Positions 13,019 through 24,787 of a stretch of DNA of 64,000 bases are shown here, piece after piece. The position numbers were made by a program, and so were the translations under genes. Each line of letters opens with the position of its first letter. Position 1 is the first letter of the stretch. The stretch comes from Sporosarcina sp. FSL W8-0480 (lineage in GTDB: Bacteria; Bacillota; Bacilli; Bacillales_A; Planococcaceae): contig NZ_CP150166.1 in assembly GCF_037963765.1 (NCBI RefSeq), forward strand, positions 718,001 to 782,000, given 5' to 3'. The notes below the pieces were generated by a model that saw only the letters and a program-made list of their open reading frames with translations, was not told the origin of the DNA and did not search any database.

Positions 13019-13558
13019 ATGTCCCGAATTGGTAAACGCCCAATCGAGGTACCTGAAAACGTAACAGTTACTATCGCTGATAATAACCACGTTACTGTTA
13101 AAGGTCCTAAAGGCGAACTTACAAATACATTTAATGCTGATATTAAAATCGAACAAGAAGGCAATGTCATCACATTGACTCGTCCGACTGATTCGAAAGA
13201 ACACCGTTCAATCCATGGAACTACACGTTCTCTATTGGACAACATGGTAACTGGTGTTTCTAAAGGATTCGAACGTACACTTGAATTAGTTGGGGTTGGG
13301 TACCGTGCTCAACTTCAAGGCAAAAAACTGGTATTGAACGTTGGTTACTCTCACCCGGTTGAATTCACACCGGAAGAAGGAATCGAAGTTGAAGTTCCAG
13401 CTAACACGAAAATCATCGTTCGCGGAATCAACAAAGAACGTGTTGGTGCCCTAGCGTCGAACATTCGTCAAGTACGCCCACCAGAGCCGTATAAAGGTAA
13501 AGGTATTAAGTATGAAGGCGAAATCATCCGTCGTAAAGAAGGAAAAACAGGTAAATAA
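13019..13558 (+). CDS. rplF: 50S ribosomal protein L6
   Basis: L6 (179 aa) lies near the factor-binding site of the 50S subunit. [19 protein letters not shown] and the C-terminal [16 protein letters not shown] are typical. TGGAGGTG precedes the ATG. A small hairpin (AATGCC/GGCATT, about 13557-13575) lies between it and rplR. Confidence 0.98.
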   Translation: MSRIGKRPIEVPENVTVTIADNNHVTVKGPKGELTNTFNADIKIEQEGNVITLTRPTDSKEHRSIHGTTRSLLDNMVTGVSKGFERTLELVGVGYRAQLQGKKLVLNVGYSHPVEFTPEEGIEVEVPANTKIIVRGINKERVGALASNIRQVRPPEPYKGKGIKYEGEIIRRKEGKTGK

Positions 13559-13592
13559 TGCCGCGTAAAGGCATTCGGAAGGAGTGACCACG

Positions 13593-13955
13593 ATGATCAC
13601 GAAACAAGATAAGAACGTTGTCCGTAAAAAGCGTCACGCACGTGTGCGTACGAAAATTAGCGGAACTCCAGCGCGTCCACGCTTGAACGTATACCGTTCA
13701 AACAAACATATCTATGCACAACTAATCGACGATTTAAATGGCGTTACGATTGCTAGTGCTTCCACAATGGATAAAGGGTTCGAATTGGACTCTAAGGCGA
13801 ATGCAGAAGCAGCAGCTAAAGTCGGCGAGATGATCGCGAAGAAAGCCGTTGAAAAAGATGTCAAATCGGTTGTTTTCGACCGTGGCGGATACCTATTCCA
13901 TGGCCGTGTGAAAGCTCTTGCTGACGCAGCACGCGAAAATGGACTGGAATTTTAA
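13593..13955 (+). CDS. rplR: 50S ribosomal protein L18
   Basis: L18 (120 aa) binds 5S rRNA together with L5. [20 protein letters not shown] and [20 protein letters not shown] are typical. ATG 13593 follows GAAGGAGTG; the in-frame ATG at 13584 lies too close to that site. The protein begins MITKQDKN. Confidence 0.97.
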   Translation: MITKQDKNVVRKKRHARVRTKISGTPARPRLNVYRSNKHIYAQLIDDLNGVTIASASTMDKGFELDSKANAEAAAKVGEMIAKKAVEKDVKSVVFDRGGYLFHGRVKALADAARENGLEF

Positions 13956-13977
13956 TTAAGAAGGAGGGACATATTTC

Positions 13978-14478
13978 ATGCGTCGTAATGATCAGAATAG
14001 AAGTGAATTTGAAGAACGCGTAGTTACGATCAACCGTGTAGCGAAAGTGGTTAAAGGTGGACGTCGTTTCCGCTTTACAGCTCTTGTCGTTGTCGGCGAT
14101 AAAAACGGTCGCGTTGGCTTCGGAACTGGGAAAGCACAGGAAGTTCCTGATGCAATCCGTAAAGCTATTGAAGATGCGAAGAAAAACTTGATCGAAGTGC
14201 CAATGGTTAAAGGAACGACTCCGCACGAAATTATTGGACGTTTTGGTGCAGGTCAAATCCTCATCAAACCAGCAGCACCTGGTACAGGAGTTATCGCTGG
14301 TGGACCAGTACGTGCGGTACTTGAACTTGCAGGAATCACGGATATCCTTTCAAAATCCTTAGGATCAAGCACACCGATTAACATGGTACGTGCAACAATT
14401 GAAGGGTTGAAGAATTTGAAACGCGCTGAAGAAGTTGCAAAATTGCGTGGCAAATCCGTTGAAGAACTGTTAGGTTAA
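13978..14478 (+). CDS. rpsE: 30S ribosomal protein S5
   Basis: S5 (166 aa) shapes the mRNA channel and affects fidelity. [20 protein letters not shown] and [17 protein letters not shown] are family signatures. AAGGAGGG precedes ATG 13978. Full length and intact. Confidence 0.98.
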   Translation: MRRNDQNRSEFEERVVTINRVAKVVKGGRRFRFTALVVVGDKNGRVGFGTGKAQEVPDAIRKAIEDAKKNLIEVPMVKGTTPHEIIGRFGAGQILIKPAAPGTGVIAGGPVRAVLELAGITDILSKSLGSSTPINMVRATIEGLKNLKRAEEVAKLRGKSVEELLG

Positions 14479-14491
14479 GGGGGGAAACACA

Positions 14492-14674
14492 ATGGCAAAC
14501 AAACTTGAAATCACCCTTACGAAAAGTGTAATCGGCGCTAAGCCGGCACAACGTAAAACAGTTGAGGCTCTCGGTCTGCGTAAGTTGAATCAGACGGTTG
14601 AACATCAAGACAATGTAGCGATTCGTGGCATGATCAACAAAGTAAGCCACTTAGTCACTGTTAAAGAACAATAA
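14492..14674 (+). CDS. rpmD: 50S ribosomal protein L30
   Basis: L30 (60 aa) is a small 50S protein. [20 protein letters not shown] and [15 protein letters not shown] are typical. GGGGGG precedes the ATG. The length is the usual one. Confidence 0.97.
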   Translation: MANKLEITLTKSVIGAKPAQRKTVEALGLRKLNQTVEHQDNVAIRGMINKVSHLVTVKEQ

Positions 14675-14707
14675 TGCACATTTTCGAAATAAGGAGGTGC
14701 CGATAAG

Positions 14708-15148
14708 ATGAAATTACACGATATGAAACCAGCTGAAGGCGCACGTAAATCACGTAAACGCATTGGTCGTGGAATCGGTTCCGGTACAGGTAAAACTTCC
14801 GGTAAAGGTCATAAAGGACAAAATGCTCGTTCAGGCGGTGGCGTTCGTCTTGGATTTGAAGGTGGTCAAATCCCACTTTTCCAACGACTTCCGAAGCGTG
14901 GATTTACGAACATCAATCGTAAAGAATATGCAATCGTGAACTTGGACGTACTTAGCCGTTTTGACGAAGGTACCGAAGTTACACCTGAATTGCTAATTGA
15001 AACTGGAATCGTGAGCAATGAAAAATCAGGAATTAAGATTCTTGGAAATGGGACTCTTGAGAAGAAGATTACTGTCAAAGCTCATAAATTCTCTGCTTCT
15101 GCTAAGGAAGCAATCGAGAAAGCGGGCGGGCAAGCTGAGGTGATTTAA
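14708..15148 (+). CDS. rplO: 50S ribosomal protein L15
   Basis: L15 (146 aa) has a glycine-rich basic N-terminus that penetrates 23S r[23 protein letters not shown] is visible near residue 20. AAGGAGGTG precedes the start. Its TAA stop shares one base with the secY ATG. Confidence 0.98.
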   Translation: MKLHDMKPAEGARKSRKRIGRGIGSGTGKTSGKGHKGQNARSGGGVRLGFEGGQIPLFQRLPKRGFTNINRKEYAIVNLDVLSRFDEGTEVTPELLIETGIVSNEKSGIKILGNGTLEKKITVKAHKFSASAKEAIEKAGGQAEVI

Positions 15149-16440
15149 TGTTTCAGACAATCTCCAACTTTATGCGCGTTAGAGATATTAGGTCTAAAAT
15201 CATTTTCACACTATTAGTGCTCATCGTATTCAGATTAGGAGCTTTCGTTCCTGTACCGAACGTTGATGCAACTGCTTTGCAACAAACAAACAACCAATTC
15301 ATCGGATTACTTAACACATTTGGCGGTGGAGCATTACAGCAGTTCTCCATTTTTGCAATGGGTATCATGCCATACATCACCGCTTCCATCATTGTGCAAT
15401 TATTGCAGATGGATGTTGTTCCGAAGTTTACTGAGTGGTCAAAGCAAGGGGACGTCGGAAGACGGAAGCTTGCACAATTTACAAGATACTTCACAGTTAT
15501 CCTTGCGTTTATCCAAGCGATTGCCATGTCATTCGGGTTTAACCAAATGTTTGGCGGTACTTTGATTAAAGACGAAGGATTCTCCACTTACGTGGTAATT
15601 GCGATTGTCTTGACAGCCGGTACATCATTCTTGCTATGGCTTGGTGAGCAGATCACAGCAAAAGGTGTAGGAAATGGTATTTCCATCATCATCTTCGCAG
15701 GTATCGTCTCAGCTATTCCTAATGCAGTTAACCAATTGTATGCATCACAAATTCAAGACGCGGGTGACGCTTTGTTCCTTCGAGTTGCTACGATGGTATT
15801 GTTGTTGATTGTCATTATTGCAGTCATCGTCGGAGTTGTTTATGTACAAGAAGCACTCCGTAAAATCCCAATTCAGTATGCAAAACGTATGACTGGCCGT
15901 GGTCAAACAACGGCTGGACAACAAACACACTTGCCATTGAAATTGAATGCTGCAGGGGTAATTCCGGTAATCTTTGCTGTGGCATTTTTCATCACTCCTC
16001 AGCAAATTGCTACATTCTTCGGCGAAAACAGTGTAACTAAATTCATTACAAGAACGTTCGATTATAACGAACCTGTTGGAATGATACTTTACGTAGCATT
16101 GATCCTTGCTTTCACATATTTCTATGCGTTCATCCAGGTGAATCCAGAGAATATGGCAGAGAATCTGAAAAAGCAGGGCGCCTATATCCCGGGCATTCGT
16201 CCAGGACAAAACACACAAAACTATTTAACAAGCACTTTGTATAGATTGACATTCGTCGGCTCGATTTTCCTTGCTGTCGTTGCAATCATGCCAATTTTCT
16301 TCATCAATTTGGCGAATCTTCCACAGTCGCTTCAAATTGGAGGAACAAGCTTGCTCATCGTCGTAGGGGTTGCCCTTGAAACGATGAAACAACTTGAATC
16401 ACAACTTGTGAAAAGGCATTACAAAGGGTTTATGAAATAA
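15148..16440 (+). CDS. secY: Protein translocase subunit SecY
   Basis: SecY (430 aa) is the channel of the SecYEG translocon in the cytoplasmic membrane. Ten hydrophobic segments can be seen. FMRVRDIRSKIIFTLLVLIV opens the protein and PTIxQ-region-like and GFMK C-terminal segments are present. The ATG overlaps the rplO stop by one base (TAATG), with GAGGTG in the rplO end as ribosome-binding site, so the two are translationally coupled. Confidence 0.98.
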   Translation: MFQTISNFMRVRDIRSKIIFTLLVLIVFRLGAFVPVPNVDATALQQTNNQFIGLLNTFGGGALQQFSIFAMGIMPYITASIIVQLLQMDVVPKFTEWSKQGDVGRRKLAQFTRYFTVILAFIQAIAMSFGFNQMFGGTLIKDEGFSTYVVIAIVLTAGTSFLLWLGEQITAKGVGNGISIIIFAGIVSAIPNAVNQLYASQIQDAGDALFLRVATMVLLLIVIIAVIVGVVYVQEALRKIPIQYAKRMTGRGQTTAGQQTHLPLKLNAAGVIPVIFAVAFFITPQQIATFFGENSVTKFITRTFDYNEPVGMILYVALILAFTYFYAFIQVNPENMAENLKKQGAYIPGIRPGQNTQNYLTSTLYRLTFVGSIFLAVVAIMPIFFINLANLPQSLQIGGTSLLIVVGVALETMKQLESQLVKRHYKGFMK

Positions 16441-16477
16441 TATTTCTTGTAGGTGGGTGAACCCCTATCAGGAGTAA

Positions 16478-17541
<1,064 letters not shown>

Positions 17542-17576
17542 AAACCTTTATTGGATATAGAAGGGAGACAGGATTG

Positions 17577-17795
17577 ATGGCGAAGGACGACGTAATTGAA
17601 GTTGAAGGTACTGTAGTCGAAACGTTGCCGAACGCAATGTTCAAGGTGGAGTTGGAAAATGGTCATACGATTCTTGCACATGTTTCTGGCAAGATTCGCA
17701 TGCACTTTATCCGTATCCTGCCTGGTGACAAAGTGACGATGGAACTCTCACCTTATGATTTAACACGCGGTCGTATCACATACCGTTTCAAATAA
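17577..17795 (+). CDS. infA: Translation initiation factor IF-1
   Basis: IF-1 (72 aa, S1/OB fold) occupies the 30S A site during initiation. [19 protein letters not shown] through GRITYRFK is the complete family sequence. ATG 17577 follows AGAAGGGAGA with normal spacing; the in-frame ATG at 17535 lies upstream of this site and is not used. Confidence 0.98.
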   Translation: MAKDDVIEVEGTVVETLPNAMFKVELENGHTILAHVSGKIRMHFIRILPGDKVTMELSPYDLTRGRITYRFK

Positions 17796-17821
17796 TAACT
17801 TTTGCAACTCCGGACTATTGA

Positions 17822-17950
<129 letters not shown>

Positions 17951-17974
17951 TACAAAGGGAGGTGCACTAACTAT

Positions 17975-18340
17975 ATGGCACGTATTGCTGGTGTAGACGT
18001 ACCGCGCGATAAGCGCGTAGTCATTTCATTGACATACATTTTTGGAATTGGTAAAACAACTGCACAAAAGGTCCTTGCTAACGCTGGTGTTTCTGAAGAA
18101 ACTCGTGTTCGCGATCTTACTGAAGCAGAACTTGATAAAATCCGTGAGCAAATCGACGGCTTGAAAGTTGAAGGGGACCTTCGTCGTGAAACTTCCCTTA
18201 ACATCAAACGTTTGATGGAAATCGGAAGCAACCGAGGCATCCGTCACCGCCGTGGTTTACCGGTTCGTGGTCAAAACACGAAAAATAACGCTCGTACACG
18301 TAAAGGTCCTAAACGGACTGTAGCGAACAAGAAGAAATAA
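17975..18340 (+). CDS. rpsM: 30S ribosomal protein S13
   Basis: S13 (121 aa) contacts P-site tRNA and the 50S subunit. [19 protein letters not shown] and the C-terminal [18 protein letters not shown] are diagnostic. A GGGAGGTG site lies upstream. Normal length and place. Confidence 0.98.
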   Translation: MARIAGVDVPRDKRVVISLTYIFGIGKTTAQKVLANAGVSEETRVRDLTEAELDKIREQIDGLKVEGDLRRETSLNIKRLMEIGSNRGIRHRRGLPVRGQNTKNNARTRKGPKRTVANKKK

Positions 18341-18347
18341 TAGGTAA

Positions 18348-18752
<405 letters not shown>

Positions 18753-18887
18753 TGGTTTGTTCTCCAATTGATTGAAAAGCACAATTTTTGGTAAAAATGA
18801 GTTGTGTGATTGTTTATAATAATGTTTGATAATCGATTTCAATATGGAACGGCCTATATACTAGACGTTTTGAAGGAGGGTAAATGA

Positions 18888-19832
18888 ATGATCGAGATTG
18901 AGAAGCCGAAGATTGAAACCGTTATGATCAGTGAAGATTCCAAGTTTGGTAAGTTTATTATCGAACCGTTGGAGCGTGGATATGGAAATACTTTAGGGAA
19001 TTCCTTGCGCCGTATTCTTCTTTCCTCGTTGCCAGGAGCTGCCGTGACATCTATCCAGATCGATGGAGTACTTCATGAATTCTCAACAATTGAAGGTGTC
19101 GTCGAAGACGTTGCAACAATTATTTTGAATGTGAAGAAACTTGCTCTCAAAATCTATTCAGATGATGAGAAAGTGATTGAAATAGATGTGAAGGGTGAAG
19201 GTACAGTCACTGCTGCTGATATTACTCATGATAGTGATGTCGAAGTATTGAATCCGGAACTTCAAATAGCTACACTTGGTAAAAACGGTCATTTACGCAT
19301 GCGTATGTATGCTGTCCGTGGAAGAGGATATGCACCTTCAGATCAGAACAAACGTGAGGATCTTGCGATTGGTGTTATTCCGATCGACTCTATTTACACT
19401 CCAGTTTCACGCGTCAATTTCCAAGTCGAGAATACTCGTGTAGGTCAAAGTACTAACTTTGATAAGTTGACGTTTGATATTTGGACAGATGGTAGCATCG
19501 GTCCGAAAGAAGCTGTTTCGCTCGGAGCAAAAATCCTGACGGAGCATTTGAACATCTTCGTTGGAATGACTGACGAGGCACAAACTGCTGAAATTATGGT
19601 AGAAAAAGAAGAAGATCAAAAAGAGAAAGTCCTTGAGATGACTATCGAAGAACTTGATCTATCTGTTAGATCTTATAACTGCCTAAAACGCGCAGGCATC
19701 AATACTGTACTCGAACTTGCAAACAAGTCCGAAGACGAAATGATGAAAGTGCGCAACCTTGGCCGTAAATCACTTGAAGAAGTGAAGGCGAAATTGGAAG
19801 AGCTGAACCTCGAGTTGCGCTCGGAAGATTAA
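18888..19832 (+). CDS. rpoA: RNA polymerase alpha subunit
   Basis: Alpha (314 aa) assembles core polymerase through its N-terminal dimer domain ([17 protein letters not shown] near residue 35) and contacts DNA and regulators through its C-terminal domain ([15 protein letters not shown]). GAAGGAGGG precedes ATG 18888. It is the penultimate gene of the operon. Confidence 0.98.
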   Translation: MIEIEKPKIETVMISEDSKFGKFIIEPLERGYGNTLGNSLRRILLSSLPGAAVTSIQIDGVLHEFSTIEGVVEDVATIILNVKKLALKIYSDDEKVIEIDVKGEGTVTAADITHDSDVEVLNPELQIATLGKNGHLRMRMYAVRGRGYAPSDQNKREDLAIGVIPIDSIYTPVSRVNFQVENTRVGQSTNFDKLTFDIWTDGSIGPKEAVSLGAKILTEHLNIFVGMTDEAQTAEIMVEKEEDQKEKVLEMTIEELDLSVRSYNCLKRAGINTVLELANKSEDEMMKVRNLGRKSLEEVKAKLEELNLELRSED

Positions 19833-19860
19833 ACAACTAGATTGAAGGAGGGAAACTTCT

Positions 19861-20241
19861 ATGGGTTACAGAAAACTTGGACGCACAAGTTCACAACGTA
19901 AAGCAATGCTTCGCGACTTAGCGACAGATCTTATCGTACATGAGCGCATCCAAACTACTGAAGCGCGTGCGAAAGAATTGCGTTCAGTTGTTGAAAAGAT
20001 GATCACTCTTGGCAAACGCGGTGACTTGCACGCACGTCGTCAAGCTGCTGAATTCATTCGTCGTGAGTTAGTTACAACTTCAGATGAAGAAGGCAACGAG
20101 AAGGAAGTATATGCTATTCAAAAACTATTTGATAACGTTGCACCACGTTACGCGGATCGCCAAGGCGGTTATACACGTATCTTGAAAATGGGACCTCGTC
20201 GTGGAGACGGAGCACCGGTCGTTGTTATTGAATTAGTATAA
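19861..20241 (+). CDS. rplQ: 50S ribosomal protein L17
   Basis: L17 (126 aa) lies near the tunnel exit. [20 protein letters not shown] and the C-terminal [14 protein letters not shown] are typical. GAAGGAGGG precedes the start. It closes the super-operon and is followed by a strong terminator. Confidence 0.98.
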   Translation: MGYRKLGRTSSQRKAMLRDLATDLIVHERIQTTEARAKELRSVVEKMITLGKRGDLHARRQAAEFIRRELVTTSDEEGNEKEVYAIQKLFDNVAPRYADRQGGYTRILKMGPRRGDGAPVVVIELV

Positions 20242-20256
20242 TCATACACAACAATT

Positions 20257-20296
20257 AAGGGTGTGTCTGGCATACGCACAGCCACACCCTTTTCAT
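20257..20296 (+). terminator. Terminator after rplQ
   Basis: AAGGGTGTG (20257-20265) pairs with CACACCCTT (20283-20291), followed by a short T-rich tract. It ends the S10-spc-alpha operon. Confidence 0.85.
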
Positions 20297-20309
20297 TTAT
20301 ACGACAAAT

Positions 20310-20442
20310 ATTAAAAGCTGAGTGTTACGATCGACGGTTTAGCCGATCGGTCTAGCTCTACGCATCTCATCCGCTGATCCGGATTGAGCACCCGGCATCA
20401 GAATAGATAAAAGCGCATTTCTTCGGATGAGGTGCGCGCTTT
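20310..20442 (+). promoter_or_regulatory. Structured, attenuator-like region between rplQ and ecfA1
   Basis: Several hairpins lie in series: GATCG/CGATC (about 20329-20347), and CTGA-CCGG...CCGG-TCAG (about 20372-20401). A final hairpin AAAAGCGC/GCGCTTTT (20408-20442) ends in a T-run like a terminator. GCATCTCATCCG (about 20360-20371) can also pair with CGGATGAGGTGC (about 20423-20434) of the last loop, which would compete with the terminator. The final hairpin and the alternative pairing are seen; regulation of ecfA1 by attenuation is inference, since no riboswitch family was recognised. Confidence 0.5.
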
Positions 20443-20464
20443 TTTTATTTATACGCAGGAATTG

Positions 20465-20493
20465 TTGTAGAATTCTTGTATTTTATACATAAT
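20465..20493 (+). promoter_or_regulatory. Probable sigma-A promoter of ecfA1-ecfA2-ecfT-truA
   Basis: TTGTAG (20465-20470) and CATAAT (20488-20493) are 17 bp apart, just upstream of the ecfA1 ribosome-binding site and after the terminator-like hairpin. The match to consensus is moderate. Confidence 0.5.
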
Positions 20494-20517
20494 TGAAAGT
20501 ATCCGGAGGTGAATGGT

Positions 20518-21363
20518 GTGAAAGAAATTTTATCGTTGGATCATGTTTCCTATACATACGAGTCTGTTGAAGGTGAATCCCGTAAAGCGGTTAATGATGT
20601 AAGCTTCACCGTTTGGGAAGGGGAATGGATTGCAATTGTCGGTCATAATGGTTCGGGTAAATCGACGCTGGCCAAAATGATGATTGGCCTACTTTTTCCT
20701 GAAACCGGTAAACTTAATGTTTTTCTTGAAGAATTGAGCGAAGAAAACCTATGGGATGTACGTTCACGGATTGGCATGGTTTTTCAAAATCCGGATAACC
20801 AATTCGTAGGGTCAACTGTTCAGGACGACGTAGCATTCGCACTCGAAAATAACGGTGTACCGTTTGAACAGATGGTGCCAAGAGTCCATGAGTCGCTTGC
20901 TCAAGTGAACATGGCAGGATTTCTGGATCATGAACCCCATCACCTCTCGGGGGGACAAAAACAACGGGTAGCCATTGCAGGTGCGCTTGCAATGCGGCCA
21001 GAGCTATTGATATTAGACGAAGCGACATCTATGCTTGATCCACAAGGACGAGACGAAGTGATTAAAATCGTTGACGAATTGAAACGAGCAACCGGACTCA
21101 CCGTCATTTCGATTACACATGATCTTGAAGAGGTTCTATTGGCAGACAAGGTCATCGTTATGAATGATGGGAAGATGTTGATGAGCGGAAAGCCTGAAGA
21201 GATTTTCTCCCATGACGAAGAACTTGAGGCGATCGGGCTTGACTTGCCTTTCGCATCAAGACTTTCAAGATTACTCCGTTCTGAAGGTATCGCACTACAA
21301 GGTGAACATACAACGGAAGAAGAGTTGGTGAATGAACTATGGACATTTCACTGCAACAAGTAG
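20518..21363 (+). CDS. ecfA1: ECF transporter ATPase EcfA1
   Basis: One of two ATPases (281 aa) of the energizing module shared by vitamin-uptake ECF transporters. GHNGSGKSTLAK (Walker A), LSGGQKQRVAIAG (signature) and LLILDEATSMLD (Walker B) are intact. GTG 20518 is chosen because CGGAGGTG ends at 20511; the in-frame GTG at 20509 overlaps that site. Its 3' end overlaps ecfA2 by 25 bases. No substrate-binding S component is adjacent, as usual for this group II arrangement. Confidence 0.95.
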   Translation: MKEILSLDHVSYTYESVEGESRKAVNDVSFTVWEGEWIAIVGHNGSGKSTLAKMMIGLLFPETGKLNVFLEELSEENLWDVRSRIGMVFQNPDNQFVGSTVQDDVAFALENNGVPFEQMVPRVHESLAQVNMAGFLDHEPHHLSGGQKQRVAIAGALAMRPELLILDEATSMLDPQGRDEVIKIVDELKRATGLTVISITHDLEEVLLADKVIVMNDGKMLMSGKPEEIFSHDEELEAIGLDLPFASRLSRLLRSEGIALQGEHTTEEELVNELWTFHCNK

Positions 21364-22205
21364 GATATTCATATGCAGAAGGGACACCATTTGAAAAACG
21401 GGCATTGCATGAAGTGAATGCCACTATTAAATCGGGCTCCTATACAGCGGTCATTGGTCATACTGGATCTGGTAAATCGACATTGCTTCTTCATTTAAAT
21501 GGTCTTCTGAAACCTACCGAGGGAACAGTGTGCATCGGGGATGTCAACATAACCGCGGGCACAAAAGCTAAAGAGTTGAGAGAAATTCGCAAACGTGTCG
21601 GCATTGTCTTCCAATTTCCTGAACATCAATTGTTCGAGGAAACTGTGGAGAAGGATATTATGTTTGGACCTATGAATTTTGGAGTTCCTGCTGAAGAGGC
21701 AAGAAGACGTGCCCATGAGCTGATCAAATTACTTGGACTGCCCGAAGACGTTGCAGAAAAATCGCCTTTCGATTTATCTGGAGGACAGATGCGCCGGGTG
21801 GCAATTGCAGGAGTCCTTGCTTTTAAACCATCCATATTAATCTTGGACGAACCAACTGCAGGACTCGATCCACGTGGACGAAAAGAAATCATGGAATTAT
21901 TCAATAAACTGCACGAAGAGGAGGGTCTAACGACCATTCTTGTTACGCATAGCATGGAAGATGCGGCTAAGTATGCAGATCATATACTTGTCATGCATGA
22001 AGGGCGTTCTGTGATGGCTGGCACACCCACAGAGGTGTTTAGTAATGCTGAACGGTTAAAGTCCTTCCGACTCGGCTTGCCGCGTTCTGTGGCGTTCCAG
22101 CGTGATTTTGAAAAGCTTACTGGTAAGCCGTTGGGCAAGTTGGCATTAACAGAGGAGCAACTTGCTTTCGAAATTGCAGCCGCCTTGAAGGATGGTGAAC
22201 AATAA
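21339..22205 (+). CDS. ecfA2: ECF transporter ATPase EcfA2
   Basis: Second ATPase (288 aa) of the shared energizing module. GHTGSGKSTLLLHLNGLLKP (Walker A), LSGGQMRRVAIAG and LILDEPTAGLDPRGR are intact. The ATG lies inside the end of ecfA1, behind GAAGAGTTGGTG, and the stop overlaps the ecfT ATG by one base, so the three proteins are probably made in fixed proportion. Confidence 0.95.
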   Translation: MDISLQQVGYSYAEGTPFEKRALHEVNATIKSGSYTAVIGHTGSGKSTLLLHLNGLLKPTEGTVCIGDVNITAGTKAKELREIRKRVGIVFQFPEHQLFEETVEKDIMFGPMNFGVPAEEARRRAHELIKLLGLPEDVAEKSPFDLSGGQMRRVAIAGVLAFKPSILILDEPTAGLDPRGRKEIMELFNKLHEEEGLTTILVTHSMEDAAKYADHILVMHEGRSVMAGTPTEVFSNAERLKSFRLGLPRSVAFQRDFEKLTGKPLGKLALTEEQLAFEIAAALKDGEQ

Positions 22206-23008
22206 TGTTGGAGAAAATGATTTTCGGGCGATTTGTGCCAGGGGACTCATTCATCCATAAATTGGATCCGCGGTCTAAACTCATTTTCGTATTCCTGTTC
22301 ATCATTGCGGTCTTTTTAGCGAATAATACATTTACCTATGCACTCATTTTAGCGTTTACTTTGCTTGTTATTTTTATTTCAAAGATTAAGTTATACTTTT
22401 TATTAAATGGTCTAAAGCCAATCCTCTTCTTAATTATTTTTACATTTCTCATGCACTTTATCTTCACGAAGGAAGGTCCAGTGCTTGTAGATTTGAAGGT
22501 TTTGAAAATACATGAAGAAGGGCTGCGGCAAGGGATTTTCATTTCAATCCGTTTCCTTGTCCTTGTTCTGATGACGACCGTGTTAACATTGACCACCTCA
22601 CCGATTTCTATCACGGACGGGATGGAAACATTATTGAATCCATTAAAGCGCATTAAATTGCCGGTTCATGAATTGGCATTGATGATGTCTATTTCATTGC
22701 GCTTCATCCCTACTTTAATGGATGAAACGGATAAAATATTGAAAGCACAGTTAGCGCGGGGATCTGATTTGACGAGTGGGACGGTAAAGGAAAGAATCCA
22801 AGCTGTTGTGCCGCTCCTTGTTCCTTTATTCGTGAGCGCATTCAAAAGGGCGGAAGATCTCGCCATCGCGATGGAAGTGCGTGGATATCGCGGCGGGGAA
22901 GGAAGGACGAGGTATCGCCAGTTGAATTGGCAAGGACGCGATACATTGGTTATTATTGTTTTTATCATTTTGGTAGCCGCTCTTGTTTGGTTGAGGGGAG
23001 GTAGCTGA
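22205..23008 (+). CDS. ecfT: ECF transporter transmembrane protein EcfT
   Basis: EcfT (267 aa) couples the two ATPases to the S components in the membrane. Several hydrophobic helices are evident, and the cytoplasmic coupling motifs A-R-G appear as KAQLARGSD and MEVRGYRGG. The start codon overlaps the ecfA2 stop (TAATG). truA follows with no gap. Confidence 0.94.
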   Translation: MLEKMIFGRFVPGDSFIHKLDPRSKLIFVFLFIIAVFLANNTFTYALILAFTLLVIFISKIKLYFLLNGLKPILFLIIFTFLMHFIFTKEGPVLVDLKVLKIHEEGLRQGIFISIRFLVLVLMTTVLTLTTSPISITDGMETLLNPLKRIKLPVHELALMMSISLRFIPTLMDETDKILKAQLARGSDLTSGTVKERIQAVVPLLVPLFVSAFKRAEDLAIAMEVRGYRGGEGRTRYRQLNWQGRDTLVIIVFIILVAALVWLRGGS

Positions 23009-23755
23009 ATGAAACGGGTAAAAGCTACAGTTTCTTATGATGGCACGGATTTTGCAGGATACCAATTTCAGCCGAATATGCGGACCGTGCAATCTGTAAT
23101 TGATAAAGCGCTTGTTAAGCTCCACAAAGACAAATCGATCTATTCCGTAGCAAGTGGACGGACGGACGCCGGTGTACATGCCTATGGACAGGTGATCCAT
23201 TTTGATACGCCATTAAGTCTTACTCCAGATCGTTGGCGGATGGCGCTGAATGTTTTATTGCCAAAAGATGTCCGAGTCGTTGACGTTGAATTTGTGGACG
23301 AAGAATTCCATGCGCGTTATTCTGCAACAGGAAAGACATACATGTACAAATGGTCCCGAAGTGAGATACAAAGTCCTTTTGAAAGGAATTATGTTGTGCA
23401 CCTTGGGAAGTGGCATCCGGATGTTGAACGGATGCGTGAAGCTGCCACGTATTTCATAGGGACGCATGATTTTACAAGCTTTTGCTCGTCAAAAACGGCA
23501 ACTGCAAGTAAAGTGAGGACCGTGCGTGAATTAACAGTCGTTGAGATAGGTGAAGAACTGATCATGACGATTGAAGGCGACGGATTTCTATACAATATGG
23601 TACGAACGATTGCAGGCATGCTTTTCGCTGTAGGCATCGGTTGGAACGAGCCATCGGACATGAAAGAAATGATCGAGGCGAAGGATCGTAAAAAGGTAGG
23701 CAAAACAGCGCCGGCACACGGTTTGTACTTGATGAATGTGACGTATGATAGCTGA
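23009..23755 (+). CDS. truA: tRNA pseudouridine synthase TruA
   Basis: TruA (248 aa) makes pseudouridine at positions 38-40 of tRNA anticodon arms. The catalytic-aspartate motif SGRTDAGVHAYGQ is near residue 50, with FTSFCSSK and FLYNMVRTIAG downstream. The ATG abuts the ecfT TGA, and the ribosome-binding site GGGGAGGTAG lies in the ecfT end, so translation is coupled. Confidence 0.96.
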   Translation: MKRVKATVSYDGTDFAGYQFQPNMRTVQSVIDKALVKLHKDKSIYSVASGRTDAGVHAYGQVIHFDTPLSLTPDRWRMALNVLLPKDVRVVDVEFVDEEFHARYSATGKTYMYKWSRSEIQSPFERNYVVHLGKWHPDVERMREAATYFIGTHDFTSFCSSKTATASKVRTVRELTVVEIGEELIMTIEGDGFLYNMVRTIAGMLFAVGIGWNEPSDMKEMIEAKDRKKVGKTAPAHGLYLMNVTYDS

Positions 23756-23788
23756 GCCAACTTTTCCTGGCGTTTTCTTATAAAACGC

Positions 23789-23817
23789 TTGACTTATGAT
23801 CGTATTCGATATAAGAT
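23789..23817 (+). promoter_or_regulatory. Sigma-A promoter of rplM-rpsI
   Basis: TTGACT (23789-23794) and TAAGAT (23812-23817) are 17 bp apart. A seven-base hairpin (GCGTTTT/AAAACGC, 23770-23788) immediately precedes it and may end the truA transcript. The leader from 23818 to 23924 contains an ACAATAA/TTATTTGT stem and may correspond to the L13 autoregulatory leader known in Firmicutes. Confidence 0.7.
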
Positions 23818-23924
23818 GATTAATGGTATTTCAATAACCCCACAATAAGCCCCGGAAAGTTTATTTGTGTTTAGGGATAGAGAAAACAACGGAACAGATT
23901 GATATATTTTAGGAGGAAACATAC

Positions 23925-24362
23925 ATGCGTACAACATTCATGGCTAAAGGTCACGAAGTAGAGCGTAAATGGCTCGTTGTCGACGCTGAAGGACAGACGC
24001 TTGGTCGTCTTGCTTCTGAAGTTGCAGCGATTTTGCGCGGCAAACATAAACCTACGTTCACACCACACGTTGACACTGGTGATCACGTGATCATCATCAA
24101 CGCTGAGAAAATCCAATTGTCTGGGAATAAATTAAAAGATAAAATCTACTATCGCCACACAGGCTATACAGGTAATCTTAAACAACGTACTGCTCTTGAA
24201 ATGCGTACAAACTACCCAACTAAAATGTTGGAACTTGCGATTAAAGGGATGCTTCCAAAAGGCCCTCTTGGTCGTCAAACATTCAAGAAACTTCATGTCT
24301 ATGCTGGAGCGGAACATCCACATACGGCACAAAAACCAGAAGCATACGAGCTTCGTGGATAA
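23925..24362 (+). CDS. rplM: 50S ribosomal protein L13
   Basis: L13 (145 aa) is an early 50S assembly protein. [20 protein letters not shown] and [20 protein letters not shown] are diagnostic. ATG 23925 follows TAGGAGG. It forms an operon with rpsI, 19 bases downstream. Confidence 0.98.
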   Translation: MRTTFMAKGHEVERKWLVVDAEGQTLGRLASEVAAILRGKHKPTFTPHVDTGDHVIIINAEKIQLSGNKLKDKIYYRHTGYTGNLKQRTALEMRTNYPTKMLELAIKGMLPKGPLGRQTFKKLHVYAGAEHPHTAQKPEAYELRG

Positions 24363-24381
24363 TTAAGAGGAGGAAACACCT

Positions 24382-24774
24382 TTGGCACAAGTACAATATA
24401 TCGGCACTGGCCGTCGCAAAAGCTCAGTAGCTCGTGTACGTCTCGTTCCTGGCGAAGGCAAAATCGTCGTCAACAACCGTGACGTAGAAGACTACGTACC
24501 ATTCGAAACACTTCGCGAAGTGATTAAACAACCACTTGTAGCAACACAAACACTTGGTAGCTATGACATCCATGTAAACGTCCACGGCGGCGGATACACA
24601 GGACAAGCAGGCGCTATCCGTCACGGCGTAGCTCGCGCTCTACTTAACGTAGACCCTGACTTCCGTGCACCATTGAAAGCAGCTGGTTTGCTAACACGTG
24701 ACTCACGCATGAAAGAACGTAAAAAATACGGTCTTAAAGGCGCTCGTCGTGCACCTCAGTTCTCAAAACGTTAA
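24382..24774 (+). CDS. rpsI: 30S ribosomal protein S9
   Basis: S9 (130 aa) extends its C-terminal tail to P-site t[21 protein letters not shown] and [16 protein letters not shown] are diagnostic; the final arginine of the tail is present. The start codon is TTG (24382), behind AGAGGAGG, an unusual start for a ribosomal protein. Confidence 0.98.
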   Translation: MAQVQYIGTGRRKSSVARVRLVPGEGKIVVNNRDVEDYVPFETLREVIKQPLVATQTLGSYDIHVNVHGGGYTGQAGAIRHGVARALLNVDPDFRAPLKAAGLLTRDSRMKERKKYGLKGARRAPQFSKR

Positions 24775-24787
24775 TCTATATACGTTT

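Noticed and set aside
18753..18887. Promoter for rpoA in the rpsK-rpoA gap
   Set aside because: A TATAAT is present, but no -35 with acceptable spacing could be found (the nearest TTGGTA is 21 bp away).
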